Shown: in pieces, positions 40,635-50,308 of the stretch | How positions within the stretch are numbered: the stretch's first letter is position 1 | Layout of the letters: the number at the start of each line of letters is the position of its first letter | NCBI GenBank assembly: GCA_039105265.1 | Contig: JAPFFF010000003.1 | Span: 8,184,001-8,248,000 of the forward strand | Source: Tritrichomonas musculus | Lineage: Eukaryota; Parabasalia; Tritrichomonadida; Tritrichomonadidae | DNA: 64,000 nt | Direction of reading: 5' to 3' | The notes under the pieces: model-generated | What the model was told of the DNA's origin: nothing | The model's database searches: none | The model's input: the letters and a program-made list of their open reading frames with translations, nothing else | Position numbers and translations under genes: made by a program

Positions 40635-42180
40635 ATGTGTATGGCAACTTCAAAAAAAATAGTTTTTTAAAATATTGTAAATATATATTCTATAGTATAT
40701 ATATATATGTATATAATATGATCAAATAAAAACAAATTATTTTTTTGCATATATAAACATATTCTTATTTCCTTAATTATTAATTGAATTTTTTGTGAAT
40801 ATTTGCTTTAAAAATTATTTAATAAGATTTTCTCAATTTTTTCTGAGTATAAAAAAATATAAATATATTCACGAATAATCGTGTTTTTGAAATTTAACAA
40901 GAATATAATACCATACATTTAAATATTTCTATAAAAATAAAATATTTTCAATACTTAATGATTAATTGTAAAAATTCTAATATTGATGTTTAATCTAATA
41001 ATGTTAAATAGTTTAATAGAAAACACTATATTTATAGAATAGTAAAGGAAATATTTATTTCAATAACTTATATTACAAAAGTATTATAAAAAAATCTAAA
41101 GATTTCAAAAAAGGTTTATCATTCCAATTTAAACAACCATGCTACTTTCAGTCAATATTCAACTATCAATCAGTTATGATTCCTTATCAGTGTTTAAGGA
41201 TTATATTATATATATCTGAAATTTGAAATCGATATTCATTAAAAATATTTTTATATTTAATATTATATTTATTATTTTGCATATTTAACAGATTATAATG
41301 ATTTTTTAAAAAGTTAAATATGAAATAAAATGTCCTTTACTGTAATTTATTTTGATTTTGATTGACAAATAAAATTAAATCATTTATTTATTATATTAAA
41401 TGATATATCAAATATTAATTAACATATTTTTGCTTTTATTTAAAAAATCTAAAATTTGTTCCAAAATAATAGAACAATTAAAAATACGATGAATTATAAA
41501 AATTATATCTCTCAATATTTTTCAATATTACATTGAAATTATTCACAAAATCTCTTTTTTTGAGCATTGAATTTTATAGTTATATAAAAATATATGTATC
41601 TGTTCAAATATAGAGTATTTAAAGAGAATATTATAATATATATCTAAACTAATTTCAATATATATATTTGTATATTATTATATGAAATTAATCTAAATTG
41701 ACTGTTAATTTAATGCATTAAGTAAAAGTCTATATAAACGTGCAAAACAAGAATATTGATAAATTTAATTTATTTAGATAAAATATATACACTAATGACT
41801 AAGTATAAAACGTAGTAACTAAATGAAGCATTCATATCATTCCAAGAAAAATGCAAATCTTTCATTTTTTTTTTCAAAAAGCATTGGTTACACCTGTATC
41901 AATGAGGAAAAATGAATAATAATCGTTAAACATCAATTATACTAATTAGTTAAACATGAATATTAACAATACTTTTTACATTTTTTTTCATTTAGAGAGA
42001 TATCTGTAATTTTTGAAAAACTAAAAATATTAATATTTTGTATATATATTAATATATATTATTTAATATTATATAAAAAGTAAATTAAAAAGTAAAATAT
42101 ATTAAAATATAGATATTATTGTGAGATATTTTTAAAACAATAAACATAAAAATACGTTATTTCGAAGTTGCCATACACAT
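40635..42180. mobile_element. TIR element (1,546 bp) with 8-bp target duplication
   Basis: Perfect 17-bp inverted ends ATGTGTATGGCAACTTC (40,635-40,651; mirrored at 42,164-42,180) continue with weaker similarity. The 8-bp direct repeat CAAAAATA lies exactly outside each end (40,627-40,634 and 42,181-42,188). The interior is AT-rich with no transposase frame. The 8-bp duplication suggests a hAT-like or related superfamily; the termini do not settle which. It lies 66 bp upstream of the kinase ATG at 40,569, in the promoter region. Confidence 0.85.
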
Positions 42181-42385
42181 CAAAAATAACGTATTTTTTT
42201 AGAAGAAAACTTTTATTAAAGGTCATGACACGATTCAAAAATTGATCGTTTTATTTGAATTTTTTTGAGGGAAAAAATGAAAAGAAAAAAAATGATAGTA
42301 AAAAAATTGAATTAAAAAAAATATTTTCAATAGAAAAAGTTTATATGAATAAAAAATTTATTTTTTAGATTAATTGTTTAATGAT

Positions 42386-42727
42386 TTAATTAAGGAATGG
42401 TTTTTTCAATATCTCTCTTGCTTTATACAACTTAGATGCTTTATTGTAAGTTGATTTTATGGATCTTTTTTCAAAATATGAAGATAATTTTGTACAATTT
42501 GGACCAATATCATTCACGAGCTTCTTAAGCAAATTAATATCTTTCAATGACCATGGACATTGCTTCGTAATCTTTTCTTTGTATCTATTTTGAATGTTAG
42601 GTACCGTGGCAGGATTGACATATTTATCTGAGCTTTTACAAATAAAGTTGGACTCTTTGGGAATTTTTAAATTCTTTTTTTCAATAAATTCGAAGAAATT
42701 ATGTACATTTTTAGATATATAGTATGG
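42386..42727 (-). pseudogene. C-terminal fragment of a Myb/SANT-like DNA-binding protein
   Basis: An open minus-strand frame of 113 codons without a usable start, ending KKPFLN and TAA at 42,386. The block CPWSLKDINLLKKLVNDIGP then KLSSYFEKRSIKSTYNKASKL has the tryptophan, spacing and final R-S/T pattern of a Myb/SANT helix-turn-helix. Trichomonads have many such single-repeat Myb-like proteins. The 5' part is cut off by a stop, so this looks like a truncated gene copy. Confidence 0.6.
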
Positions 42728-42734
42728 TTATGTG

Positions 42735-42862
42735 CAGATAGTCATTTTGCTGTTGGGAATTCTAAGATAGTTATTCTCAAATTATAATTCTCAGATAGTT
42801 ATTCACAGATAGCAATTCTACTGTTTGAAATTCTCGGATATTTTTCCCTAGATAGCAATTAT
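42735..42862. repeat. Short degenerate repeats of a GATAGTTATTCT type
   Basis: Several near-copies of AGATAGTTATTCTCA-like sequence (AAGATAGTTATTCTCAAAT, CAGATAGTTATTCACAG, AGATAGCAATTCTAC, AGATAGCAATTATCTGA) follow each other irregularly. No coding potential. Confidence 0.6.
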
Positions 42863-43300
42863 CTGACTTCTAATAAGTTAAATACATCTTTAAATGCAAA
42901 TATGTTTTTATAAATATTATTTATAAATAACAGCATTTTATAGATAAATGAATCAATTCTTTATCATGAAAAGTAAACGGTCTCCAAAATATCAAAGATA
43001 TACTCCTTTTTATAGTCAACAATTTTATTTTTACAAATTTAACTAATAATTATTAATATTCTCATAATATATAATATGTTTATATTCTTAAATAAAATAT
43101 TACTTTGATGTACATGTTTATAATCATGCTTTAATTTTTTTCATTGATTGACGAAAAACTTTGGTGATTTGAGACAGATAGATACACAACCTTGTGATTA
43201 ATATCATATAAATAATGGTAAATATTATTATATAATTTAATTTAAATAAACTCTGTTTTATGTCGAAAAAAATTAAATTTTGTATTTTTAAATTTTTTTT
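42863..43300. other. Intergenic, AT-rich
   Basis: Nothing recognisable; possibly the inside of the TIR element whose right end follows. Confidence 0.4.
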
Positions 43301-43355
43301 CTAAAAAAAAAGCGTTACCACTTTAAATACCGTTACCATATTAAAAACACTACTG
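43301..43355 (-). repeat. Terminal repeat of a Tc1/mariner-type element (partner not found)
   Basis: Read on the minus strand from 43,355 it starts CAGTAGTGTTTTTAATATGG and goes on through TAACGGTA and GTGGTAACGCTTTTTTTTTAG, next to a TA. It is the same family as 20,609-20,649 and similar to the ends of the MITE at 15,949. No matching left end is visible, so the element is truncated or its other end has decayed. Confidence 0.55.
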
Positions 43356-43479
43356 TATGATAATTAAATTTGGAAGACGTTGTAATTGTGACCAATCAAT
43401 AATGATATTATGATCAGGTACAATACTTATTAAATGTCATTCTTCTCCAACTGGAATGATGTGGGAATCAGGTTTCAAA

Positions 43480-44370
43480 TGAAGAATGCATCCAAATGGA
43501 AAGTTTTATGCAGCTTTCGAAAGAAAATTAATAAATCTTGCTCCTGACAAAGCATTCGAAAACAATGGTGAAAAGTAAGCTTTCTCTATTCCAAATCCAA
43601 TAAAAAATGTAAGTAAACTGAAAAATCTAGCTGTGAATGTTCTCTCTTTAAATTTGACACTGTTTACTTCTGCTTGTTCCCGAGTTTCCCTTTCATTTGA
43701 CAAGCTGGTTGTCAATGTATTAAATGTATTCAGCAAACATTTTTTCATCCACATCTTTCATGATGTATTCAGGATTATTTTTTAAATCTTCAACAATGTA
43801 ATCAAATGTTGGTTGTTCTCTTGAGTTGAGTGGCCATCATGCTTCAATCAAACCCCTGTATTTCTGCGGAATTTGATCGTCCAATTGAGGGAAGTTCTGG
43901 TTCTTTGAGATATAAAGCATTAATATATTCTTGTCAATGTAATAAAATGGAATTTTTATGGATCTAACATCATAAACAAGCATTTCAAAAGCATATACAT
44001 CAATGGATTTTGAATAAATGTTTTGGTTGTATGTCTCTGGTGCAATGAATGCCGGTGTTCCAACAATCTCATTAATGATCATTTATTCCCCTGAAATTGG
44101 AATTACAAATCCAAAATCCGTCAGTTTTGTGAACAGAAATTTTTCTAAATTATGTTATCTGGCTTCAAATCTCGATGTATTCAGTTCTTTGAATGCAAAA
44201 ATAGCATGCTGATTACAATTCTTAGAGATTTATAAGCCTCATTGTGTCGTTCCAAAATGAGATTTCAAAACCAGCCCTTTCAATTTTAAGCAATTGTTCA
44301 AGTGAATCATTTTTAAGATACTCAATTACAATCACTGCAAAAAGTCTTGAAGCTGCAAAAAAGACACCTC
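43480..44370 (-). pseudogene. Decayed TKL-like protein kinase
   Basis: Kinase subdomains are readable in order on the minus strand but in changing frames. They are AVIVIEYLKNDSLEQLLK (hinge), IHRDLKPDNII followed by TAG, KLTDFGFV, NEIVGTPAFIAPET, SKSIDVYAFEMLVYDV and GLIEA. A TGA stands where the family has Cys, then WPLNSREQPTFDYIVEDLK. At least three frame changes and several stops lie between these blocks. The tail continues to about 43,506 (NTLTTSLSNERETREQAEV). Because all blocks remain recognisable, the loss is fairly recent. It resembles, but is not a close copy of, the intact kinase at 38,737. Confidence 0.85.
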
Positions 44371-44435
44371 AATAATATGTAACATTAAAAGATTTTTTTA
44401 TTAGTTATTTTATATTGATTTTATCATCTTTATTT

Positions 44436-44521
44436 ATAGCATCCTGTTAATGACATTTTTCAATGATGAAACAAAATATAAATTCAAAAAGTTAAACTTT
44501 TTGTCATTAACAGGATGTTAT
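44436..44521. mobile_element. Tiny foldback element (86 bp) with 10-bp direct flanks
   Basis: Arms ATAGCATCCTGTTAATGACA and (mirrored) ATAACATCCTGTTAATGACA enclose about 46 bp. The direct repeat ATCTTTATTT lies exactly outside both ends (44,426-44,435 and 44,522-44,531). A 10-bp duplication is in the range of Mutator-like elements, but the size gives no other clue. Confidence 0.75.
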
Positions 44522-44742
44522 ATCTTTATTTGTTTTTGTGAACAGATTTGTAAGCATATTTGGTCTGGGAAAATGACTTTTTAACATTTGGTAACTATAT
44601 ATATTTTCAAAATATTTGTTTTATTTCTCACAAAAAGTTTACAATGAAATATACTTCATTTCATTAAAAAAAATCATAAGGCTTACAAATTATTTTTATA
44701 TCAAAAAATACGTTTTTTTTTTTTAGTTCTCGCACTTCTGAT

Positions 44743-46737
44743 TTATTGATATGACAAATTTAAAAATGGTGAAGGAGGTACTTCAATATTCATTACTTTG
44801 CACATCCTTTCAAACTCCACGTATTCCCAGTTTGCAGTGAACAAGTACTTCAGCAAATCAGGTGAAATATTAGAGAAGCCAACGACAGCTCCAATGATTC
44901 CACCAACAACAGCGCCATTTGAATCAGCATCGCCAGCCCATCTGATAACTTCAGTCATGGCTTCCTCGAAGTTCATTCCTTTCCTCAGTGCTAAGACAGC
45001 AGCACCAGTGGCTCTTAATACGTATCCAGTTTGTCTTCCGCTTAATTCTAAGGTTTCAAAGTCACTGGCTTTCAAATATTTCATTATTTCTTCTTTGTTT
45101 GATTGAACATTGAACTCTGAACTTAATTCTTCAGAAACGATATTAAATGCATTATCGATGACATCATCGATTTCTTCACTCGTCATTTTCTGAGGATTGC
45201 TTGTGCTTTTATCTGAGTACCTTTGAATGTTCTTCGCTATTAGGACGGAACAAACAATGGTGCAAACAGCGCATACATCATTATAATGTGTAGTACAGCC
45301 AAAATTGAGAGCATATTTGGTCACAGTATTCAAATCCCAAAATTTATAGCATCCAACTGGAGCTGTCCTCATTACACTCCCATTTCCTCTGGATCTATAA
45401 GTATTTCTAAGTGCAGTTGAAAGGGGATCTTTTATGTAGTTTCCTCCATAGACAGCTGCTCCTGTTGTGCCACCAACATCAAATGCATGAGATTGGGCAT
45501 GTTCTCTTATTCCGTTTTGGGCCCAAATACGCATCAGTTGTGCAAAATGTGATAAGTTTAATTCGCCATTGCAGTCCGCAAGAGTTCTCAGTATCATTAC
45601 TGCTTGCTCTGTATCATCTGTTACTGTTCCTTGGTAAAATATGTCAGAATGGTCCCACTCTGGTAGAGTATTCCACACAAAGCTCAATGGTATATCTAGA
45701 GCAAAATGTGCATATTTAGTATTTGTGAATTCTGTGGCCATTCCAAGTGAATCACCTAATGCTGATCCAAAAATTGCACCCATCATATGATCTACTGCAA
45801 TCTTTAAATCATATTTTTCTGAAACTTCTGCCATAGTCATATTAGAAGGTTGCAAATTTTTCAATAAAAGTGAATCTTGCTTATCAAACGAAGCTGGTGG
45901 AGTAATATGTGGCTTTAAATCTGGTTCTGGAATTCCCCATGGGCCAAATAATAAAAGTGCTGCTTTTTCCCACTCCATTGGATGATAATCTGGATATTTT
46001 GAAACTGTATATGTATTATATGTATTAACTGAGTCAATAACAACTGCATGAAATGTAGATAAAAGTTGTTCTTTCGTTCCTTGTATAAACTCTGGATATT
46101 CAAGGCAAACCGTTGTTAAACGTGTATTTTGAGATATTGAATCGCATGTGACAGAAGCAGGACCACATAAAATATGTTCAAGTGATGGATGTTCGCTTAT
46201 TTTGTTAAGATCAAGTTGAATTCGATGATAAATACCATATGAATTTGAGAAGATTCTATCGACATAAGTTAAAGAACGAAGACGCTGAAGTTTGGGATAT
46301 TTATTTGCGATTGGTAAGAGATCGAAATTATTAAAAATGCAGCCAGAATTATCGAAAGCAAGTAAATTTGGTGAATCTGGTAAAATAATATTAATTTTTG
46401 TATTTGAAATATCGAGATATTCTAGCGAAGGCAAAGAAAAATCTAACGAAAAAATATTTGTACTTCTTAAATTAAGAGATCGTAATTTTGGAACGTTTTG
46501 TAAATTAATAGAATTTAGAGAAGAGTTGTAAGATACATCGATAACTTCAAGGTTGGGACAGTCTATGATCACAACTGATCGTAAATGAGATCTCGATGCC
46601 CTGAGTCGTTTAAGATTTGGAAAATTTTCGATATTTAACTCTTTAACAGAAGTTCTAAAAAGGTCGAGAACATGGCATTCTCGAAATTGGTCTAATGAGT
46701 GTTCTTCTTTTGAGTATGCTAAATTAATAAAATTCAT
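44743..46737 (-). CDS. Leucine-rich-repeat / ADP-ribosylglycohydrolase fusion
   Basis: A 664-aa protein. Residues about 15-150 are LRR-like (LRSVVIIDCPNLEVIDVS, LRSLNLRSTNIFSLDF, LPSLEYLDISNT) and end in a less regular segment. From residue 318 there is a complete DraG/ARH domain, which removes ADP-ribose from target proteins using metal ions in the active site. It starts MMGAIFGSALGDSLGMATEF, has the metal site TDDTE (373-377), VMRTAPVG and RWAGDADSNGAVVGGIIGA (GDADSN at 602-607). These carry the aspartates expected of an active enzyme. The LRR part probably selects the substrate. No signal peptide or membrane helix. A TCATTT initiator lies 7-12 bp before the ATG. Confidence 0.92.
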   Translation of the reverse strand: MNFINLAYSKEEHSLDQFRECHVLDLFRTSVKELNIENFPNLKRLRASRSHLRSVVIIDCPNLEVIDVSYNSSLNSINLQNVPKLRSLNLRSTNIFSLDFSLPSLEYLDISNTKINIILPDSPNLLAFDNSGCIFNNFDLLPIANKYPKLQRLRSLTYVDRIFSNSYGIYHRIQLDLNKISEHPSLEHILCGPASVTCDSISQNTRLTTVCLEYPEFIQGTKEQLLSTFHAVVIDSVNTYNTYTVSKYPDYHPMEWEKAALLLFGPWGIPEPDLKPHITPPASFDKQDSLLLKNLQPSNMTMAEVSEKYDLKIAVDHMMGAIFGSALGDSLGMATEFTNTKYAHFALDIPLSFVWNTLPEWDHSDIFYQGTVTDDTEQAVMILRTLADCNGELNLSHFAQLMRIWAQNGIREHAQSHAFDVGGTTGAAVYGGNYIKDPLSTALRNTYRSRGNGSVMRTAPVGCYKFWDLNTVTKYALNFGCTTHYNDVCAVCTIVCSVLIAKNIQRYSDKSTSNPQKMTSEEIDDVIDNAFNIVSEELSSEFNVQSNKEEIMKYLKASDFETLELSGRQTGYVLRATGAAVLALRKGMNFEEAMTEVIRWAGDADSNGAVVGGIIGAVVGFSNISPDLLKYLFTANWEYVEFERMCKVMNIEVPPSPFLNLSYQ

Positions 46738-46743
46738 CTATAT

Positions 46744-46749
46744 AAATGA
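46744..46749 (-). promoter_or_regulatory. Initiator (Inr) of the LRR/ADP-ribosylglycohydrolase gene
   Basis: TCATTT on the minus strand fits the trichomonad initiator TCAYTW, in which A is +1. It lies about 10 bp before the ATG at 46,737, giving the very short 5' UTR usual in this group. Confidence 0.6.
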
Positions 46750-46992
46750 ATCTTTATAAAGATTTATGTTTTGAGTATGCTCATAGAAAAATTCAATAAA
46801 AAATTGCTTTGAGCAATTGTTGCTGTGCCAACTTTCTGCACAAAAAAAAAGCATAATAAAGAATGATCAATAAATTTCTAAACGCACTATAAATACAAAT
46901 CAAATCAATACTTAATTGGAATTGCGTATCAAAATAAAATGAATAATATACAATAGAACATTTTATTACAATAATAAAATTCAACAAACAGT

Positions 46993-47379
46993 TTATTCTG
47001 CATTGAATTTGGCGACGGCTTTAGTTCCTTCTGAAACAGCGTGTTTGGCAAGATCACCTGGAAGAACCAAGCGAACTGCTGTTTGAATTTCTCTTGAACC
47101 AAGAGTGTTACGGTCGTTCATATCAACTAAGCGTGCTCCTTCTTGCGCAATACGTTCGAAGATATCTGTAACAAACGAGTTCATAACCATCATAGCTTTG
47201 TTAGAAATACCAATATCTGGGTGAACTTGTTTAAGCACTTTGAAAATGTATGATGAGAATGTTTCACTCCTCTTCTTATGACGAAGCTTCTTATCTTTGG
47301 CCGCTCCTTCGGCTGCTTCTCCTTCAGCTGCTGGCTTCTTTTCTGTTGGTGTTTTTGAGGCTGGCTTTTTGCTTGACAT
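46993..47379 (-). CDS. Histone H2B (copy 1)
   Basis: A 128-aa core histone that pairs with H2A in the nucleosome. A basic N-terminal tail with KKP and KKRSETF blocks precedes the histone fold (about residue 40 onward: [52 protein letters not shown]) and the C-terminal helix [16 protein letters not shown]. Every hallmark of H2B is present. The protein is identical to the copy at 61,492; the coding DNA differs at two positions that I could see, both silent. The alanine/glutamate-rich insert in the tail ([12 protein letters not shown]) is unlike animal H2B. Confidence 0.97.
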   Translation of the reverse strand: MSSKKPASKTPTEKKPAAEGEAAEGAAKDKKLRHKKRSETFSSYIFKVLKQVHPDIGISNKAMMVMNSFVTDIFERIAQEGARLVDMNDRNTLGSREIQTAVRLVLPGDLAKHAVSEGTKAVAKFNAE

Positions 47380-47514
47380 ATTAAACAGTAAATGAAGTGA
47401 AAGCCCTACTTTTATCCATTTGGACTTTTACCTCCTTTTGCCATTTTACACTCTTTGAATTCAAGTTCAATTTCTTTTAATTTTGGCGCTTAATACAATG
47501 ATGGCGTTTTACAC
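47380..47514 (-). promoter_or_regulatory. Promoter region of H2B copy 1 with Inr and repeated upstream box
   Basis: TCACTTCATTT on the minus strand (47,390-47,400) holds two overlapping matches to the initiator TCAYTW, 14-19 bp before the ATG. Further up, TGCCATTTTACAC (plus strand, 47,439-47,451) and TGGCGTTTTACAC (47,502-47,514) form a repeated box. About 85 bp next to the ATG are shared with H2B copy 2 with one difference seen. Confidence 0.6.
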
Positions 47515-47877
47515 CTTTGCAATTGTAAGGAAGTATTGGAATGCATTTTACGTTAATTCCTTAATGAAATTAGTCATTAATGAAATACTGTTATTGATAT
47601 AATTAAAATACTTCGTATATTTTGCCTTTCGGGGTTTCTCTATTCTCAGAGTTCCTATGGCAATTACTGGTGATTTACAAAGAATTGGAAATTCAGCTTA
47701 TATAATAGATCGTTACATGGTTACAACAATTATTTTTTATTGAAATAATATTTTTTAAAAAAATAAATAATTATAAAGGATATCTTTATTAATTGAGAAA
47801 ATAATCCAAAGTAAAATATTGCTACTTGATATTCTTTTAAACAAACAAAATGTAATTATCAAGAATTTATATTTGGA
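47515..47877. other. Intergenic between H2B and the kinesin gene
   Basis: AT-rich sequence with no gene or repeat recognised. Confidence 0.5.
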
Positions 47878-49881
47878 TTATTGTGATGATGGAAACAGAA
47901 CCACTCTTTTAATGTTATCATTTTCGCCATTACTATTGACGGTTTGTGACTTTGGTTTGGTCATGATTGAAGAACTTGGAACAGCGCCATAAAAAAATTC
48001 ATTAAATTCGGGCATAGCTTGAAATCCAAACTCATTCCTAATTTGGCAAGCAATTTGACGATTCTTTTCATTAATATTGGCAAGTGAAGCTCTCATTAAT
48101 GTGTTCTTTTTCATAAGTTGATTATTCTTTTCTTTCGCTTTTGAAATTTCCTCAATATTATAATTTATTGATGATGTCAAAGAGGCGTTTTCATTAGATA
48201 AACTAAGAATCTTTTGTTTTAATTCTAATAATGACTCAGGAGATGAATCAAATTCGAATGGAGTATCGATATTAGAAGTAAATGAATTCATGAAAGCGAT
48301 TGAAGATCCACTTTGTGACTGGCCAATTACAGAAAAGCCATTTACACCAATTGACATATGATGGCTACTGCAACTGCTGCAAGTTGAATTAAACTTTTCA
48401 AGTCGTTCTTTATATTCATTTTCTTTCTTTTCTAGAAAAGATTCCATTTCTTCACGAATTCTGAGTTCAATTCGTCTTTCAACTGCCTCCAAGTTGTTGT
48501 CAATTTCATCAAAGTCATCGTCATTTGGAGTTATTGTAATTGGTTTTTCAACATGACGGATGGCGCATTGTGAAGCCTCTGCAGCAAATTGAAGAGCAAA
48601 TATAGTATCATCATATTGAATATTAGCAGGTGATATATTAATTACCATTGCAGCTTTTGATGGCCTGCAAATCGGTTCAAAAAAGTTCTTGAATAGATGT
48701 GTTAATTTTGATTCACGATAGGGAACTTGGCAACTAACGTTTGCGTTAGCAAATGGTGATGAAATATTTGCATTGTTAGAATTGCAAATGCCATCATTTG
48801 GTGTTTCAGTAGTGGTATTAGTATTATTCTTATTTGCAATGATTGTTTGTTGTTTGAGCTTCCTAATGCATTTTCCAAGAACAAGCATTGATTTATTAAT
48901 ACTGCAAGCTTCTTTAAAAGAACCTATTGCTGAATTCATTGATGATAATCTTTCTGACCCTGCTAAATCAACCACAGAAAAAACAGCATATGTTTGAGAG
49001 ATATTACTCTTCTTATTGTGGACTTTCAATCGTAGTTGGAATATTGTATGTGAGCGTGAACTATCTGTGTTTAGCTCTGTAATACCTCGATGTCTTCCAT
49101 TTTCTGCCATTTTGACAACTTCAGTAGCATCTTTAATTGTTGTTACAGGAAGCTCGGTAATACCTTTTACTTCGGTTTCACCATAACGATTTATTCCAAG
49201 TTTTAGTGATGAAACTGAAAAGTTTCGATTTATATCTAGGAGATCATAAATTCTCTCATTATATATTTCGAAAAATGAAGCAAACAGTTGTTGAGAATTG
49301 TTGTTTTGATTATTGTGTAAAGATGTAACTATAAAATCTAATGATCTTTCAAGTAATCCCGGATTTCCTTTGTTTCCACTAATCGTATAAGTTTTTCCTG
49401 CGTTTGTACTGCCATAACAAAAGATTAAAACATCATGCCCATTTAAAAAATCTGGAAGCAAAGGTAAGGCGACAGTATCAAAAACTTCTGGTTGTGTTGA
49501 ATTTGAATCGAAAATATGGCGAAATGAAAATGATTTATTCATGCAAAATTTTGATGTCGCGTTCATGTTTGGTGGGTTTATTGATATAGTATTTTCAGAT
49601 ACTTCATATTCTATTTTGGTTTCGTTTTTAAGAAGAGGGCGCATTCTAAGATAAACTTTGATTCGATCTTCATTTTTATTAAACTTTGGTGTTTTAGGAG
49701 TTGACTTTTTTGAGGCATTTGGTCCACTTTCATCTTTAAATGGACAAAGTGTATTTTTTTTGATTGGAGTTGGTGTGCTTGAACGATGTGTAGCTTTTTT
49801 AATGAGATTGTCTAGATTTAATTGAATGTTTTCACATGGTGTAAATGAATTCTTTGGTTGCAATGGCTTTCTCTTGATCAT
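47878..49881 (-). CDS. Kinesin motor protein, kinesin-6-like
   Basis: A 667-aa kinesin. The ATG at 49,881 (MIKRKPLQPKN) is chosen because the longer frame begins with a TTG and a hydrophobic run without coding character. Motor landmarks: KVYLRMRP (75-82), the P-loop YGSTNAGKTYT (around 156-166), switch I NTDSSRSHTIFQ and switch II DLAGSER, then VPYRESKLTHLF. TNAGKT in the P-loop and the long insert before VPYRESK resemble kinesin-6 motors (MKLP/KIF20 type), which act in the central spindle and cytokinesis. The tail (from about 490) contains a short coiled coil and Ser-rich sequence. Assignment to kinesin-6 is an inference; the motor call itself is firm. Confidence 0.9.
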   Translation of the reverse strand: MIKRKPLQPKNSFTPCENIQLNLDNLIKKATHRSSTPTPIKKNTLCPFKDESGPNASKKSTPKTPKFNKNEDRIKVYLRMRPLLKNETKIEYEVSENTISINPPNMNATSKFCMNKSFSFRHIFDSNSTQPEVFDTVALPLLPDFLNGHDVLIFCYGSTNAGKTYTISGNKGNPGLLERSLDFIVTSLHNNQNNNSQQLFASFFEIYNERIYDLLDINRNFSVSSLKLGINRYGETEVKGITELPVTTIKDATEVVKMAENGRHRGITELNTDSSRSHTIFQLRLKVHNKKSNISQTYAVFSVVDLAGSERLSSMNSAIGSFKEACSINKSMLVLGKCIRKLKQQTIIANKNNTNTTTETPNDGICNSNNANISSPFANANVSCQVPYRESKLTHLFKNFFEPICRPSKAAMVINISPANIQYDDTIFALQFAAEASQCAIRHVEKPITITPNDDDFDEIDNNLEAVERRIELRIREEMESFLEKKENEYKERLEKFNSTCSSCSSHHMSIGVNGFSVIGQSQSGSSIAFMNSFTSNIDTPFEFDSSPESLLELKQKILSLSNENASLTSSINYNIEEISKAKEKNNQLMKKNTLMRASLANINEKNRQIACQIRNEFGFQAMPEFNEFFYGAVPSSSIMTKPKSQTVNSNGENDNIKRVVLFPSSQ

Positions 49882-50308
49882 ATTAATATTTTTTATAAAC
49901 GTACATATTATTTTAGGAAAAAAAAAAAAGAGGAAAACTATATATTGTTTATTTTTAAGAATTGTCAACTATTATTGCTTTGATTTTGTATGTTAATGAA
50001 CTGAATCATTTTTTATATTTTAGATATTTTTATTTGCAAACATCTTTCAAGATTTACTGAAATTAAATTGCAATATGTTTGTAAAACACATTTCCTAATT
50101 AATACTTGTTATTTAATACTGTCTTTTTAAGTCAATATTATAAAAATAATTAATTAGAAAAATGGCAATTCGAAAAAGCATAAATGAATAGAAAATAGTG
50201 TGTTATATCTGTTTTTAATTATACTTTTAAGAAAGACATTATGATTTTCTTGTTTCTTTTTATCATCAAGTTTTCTGTGGAAAACGATCATTTTTTTAAA
50301 TTATTCTT
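49882..50308. other. Divergent promoter region with one Inr
   Basis: Separates the kinesin gene (left) from the DPF-repeat gene (right). TCATTT at 50,288-50,293 on the plus strand fits the initiator and lies 16 bp before the ATG at 50,309. Nothing else recognised. Confidence 0.5.

Noticed and set aside
20609-43355. One 22.7-kb element bounded by the two inverted GGTAAC ends
   Set aside because: The ends are related but not identical, their terminal bases differ, and several intact host genes lie between them. They are better read as separate members of one family.
49882-49968. Longer N terminus of the kinesin with a hydrophobic leader
   Set aside because: It would start at TTG, and the added residues are from low-complexity upstream DNA.
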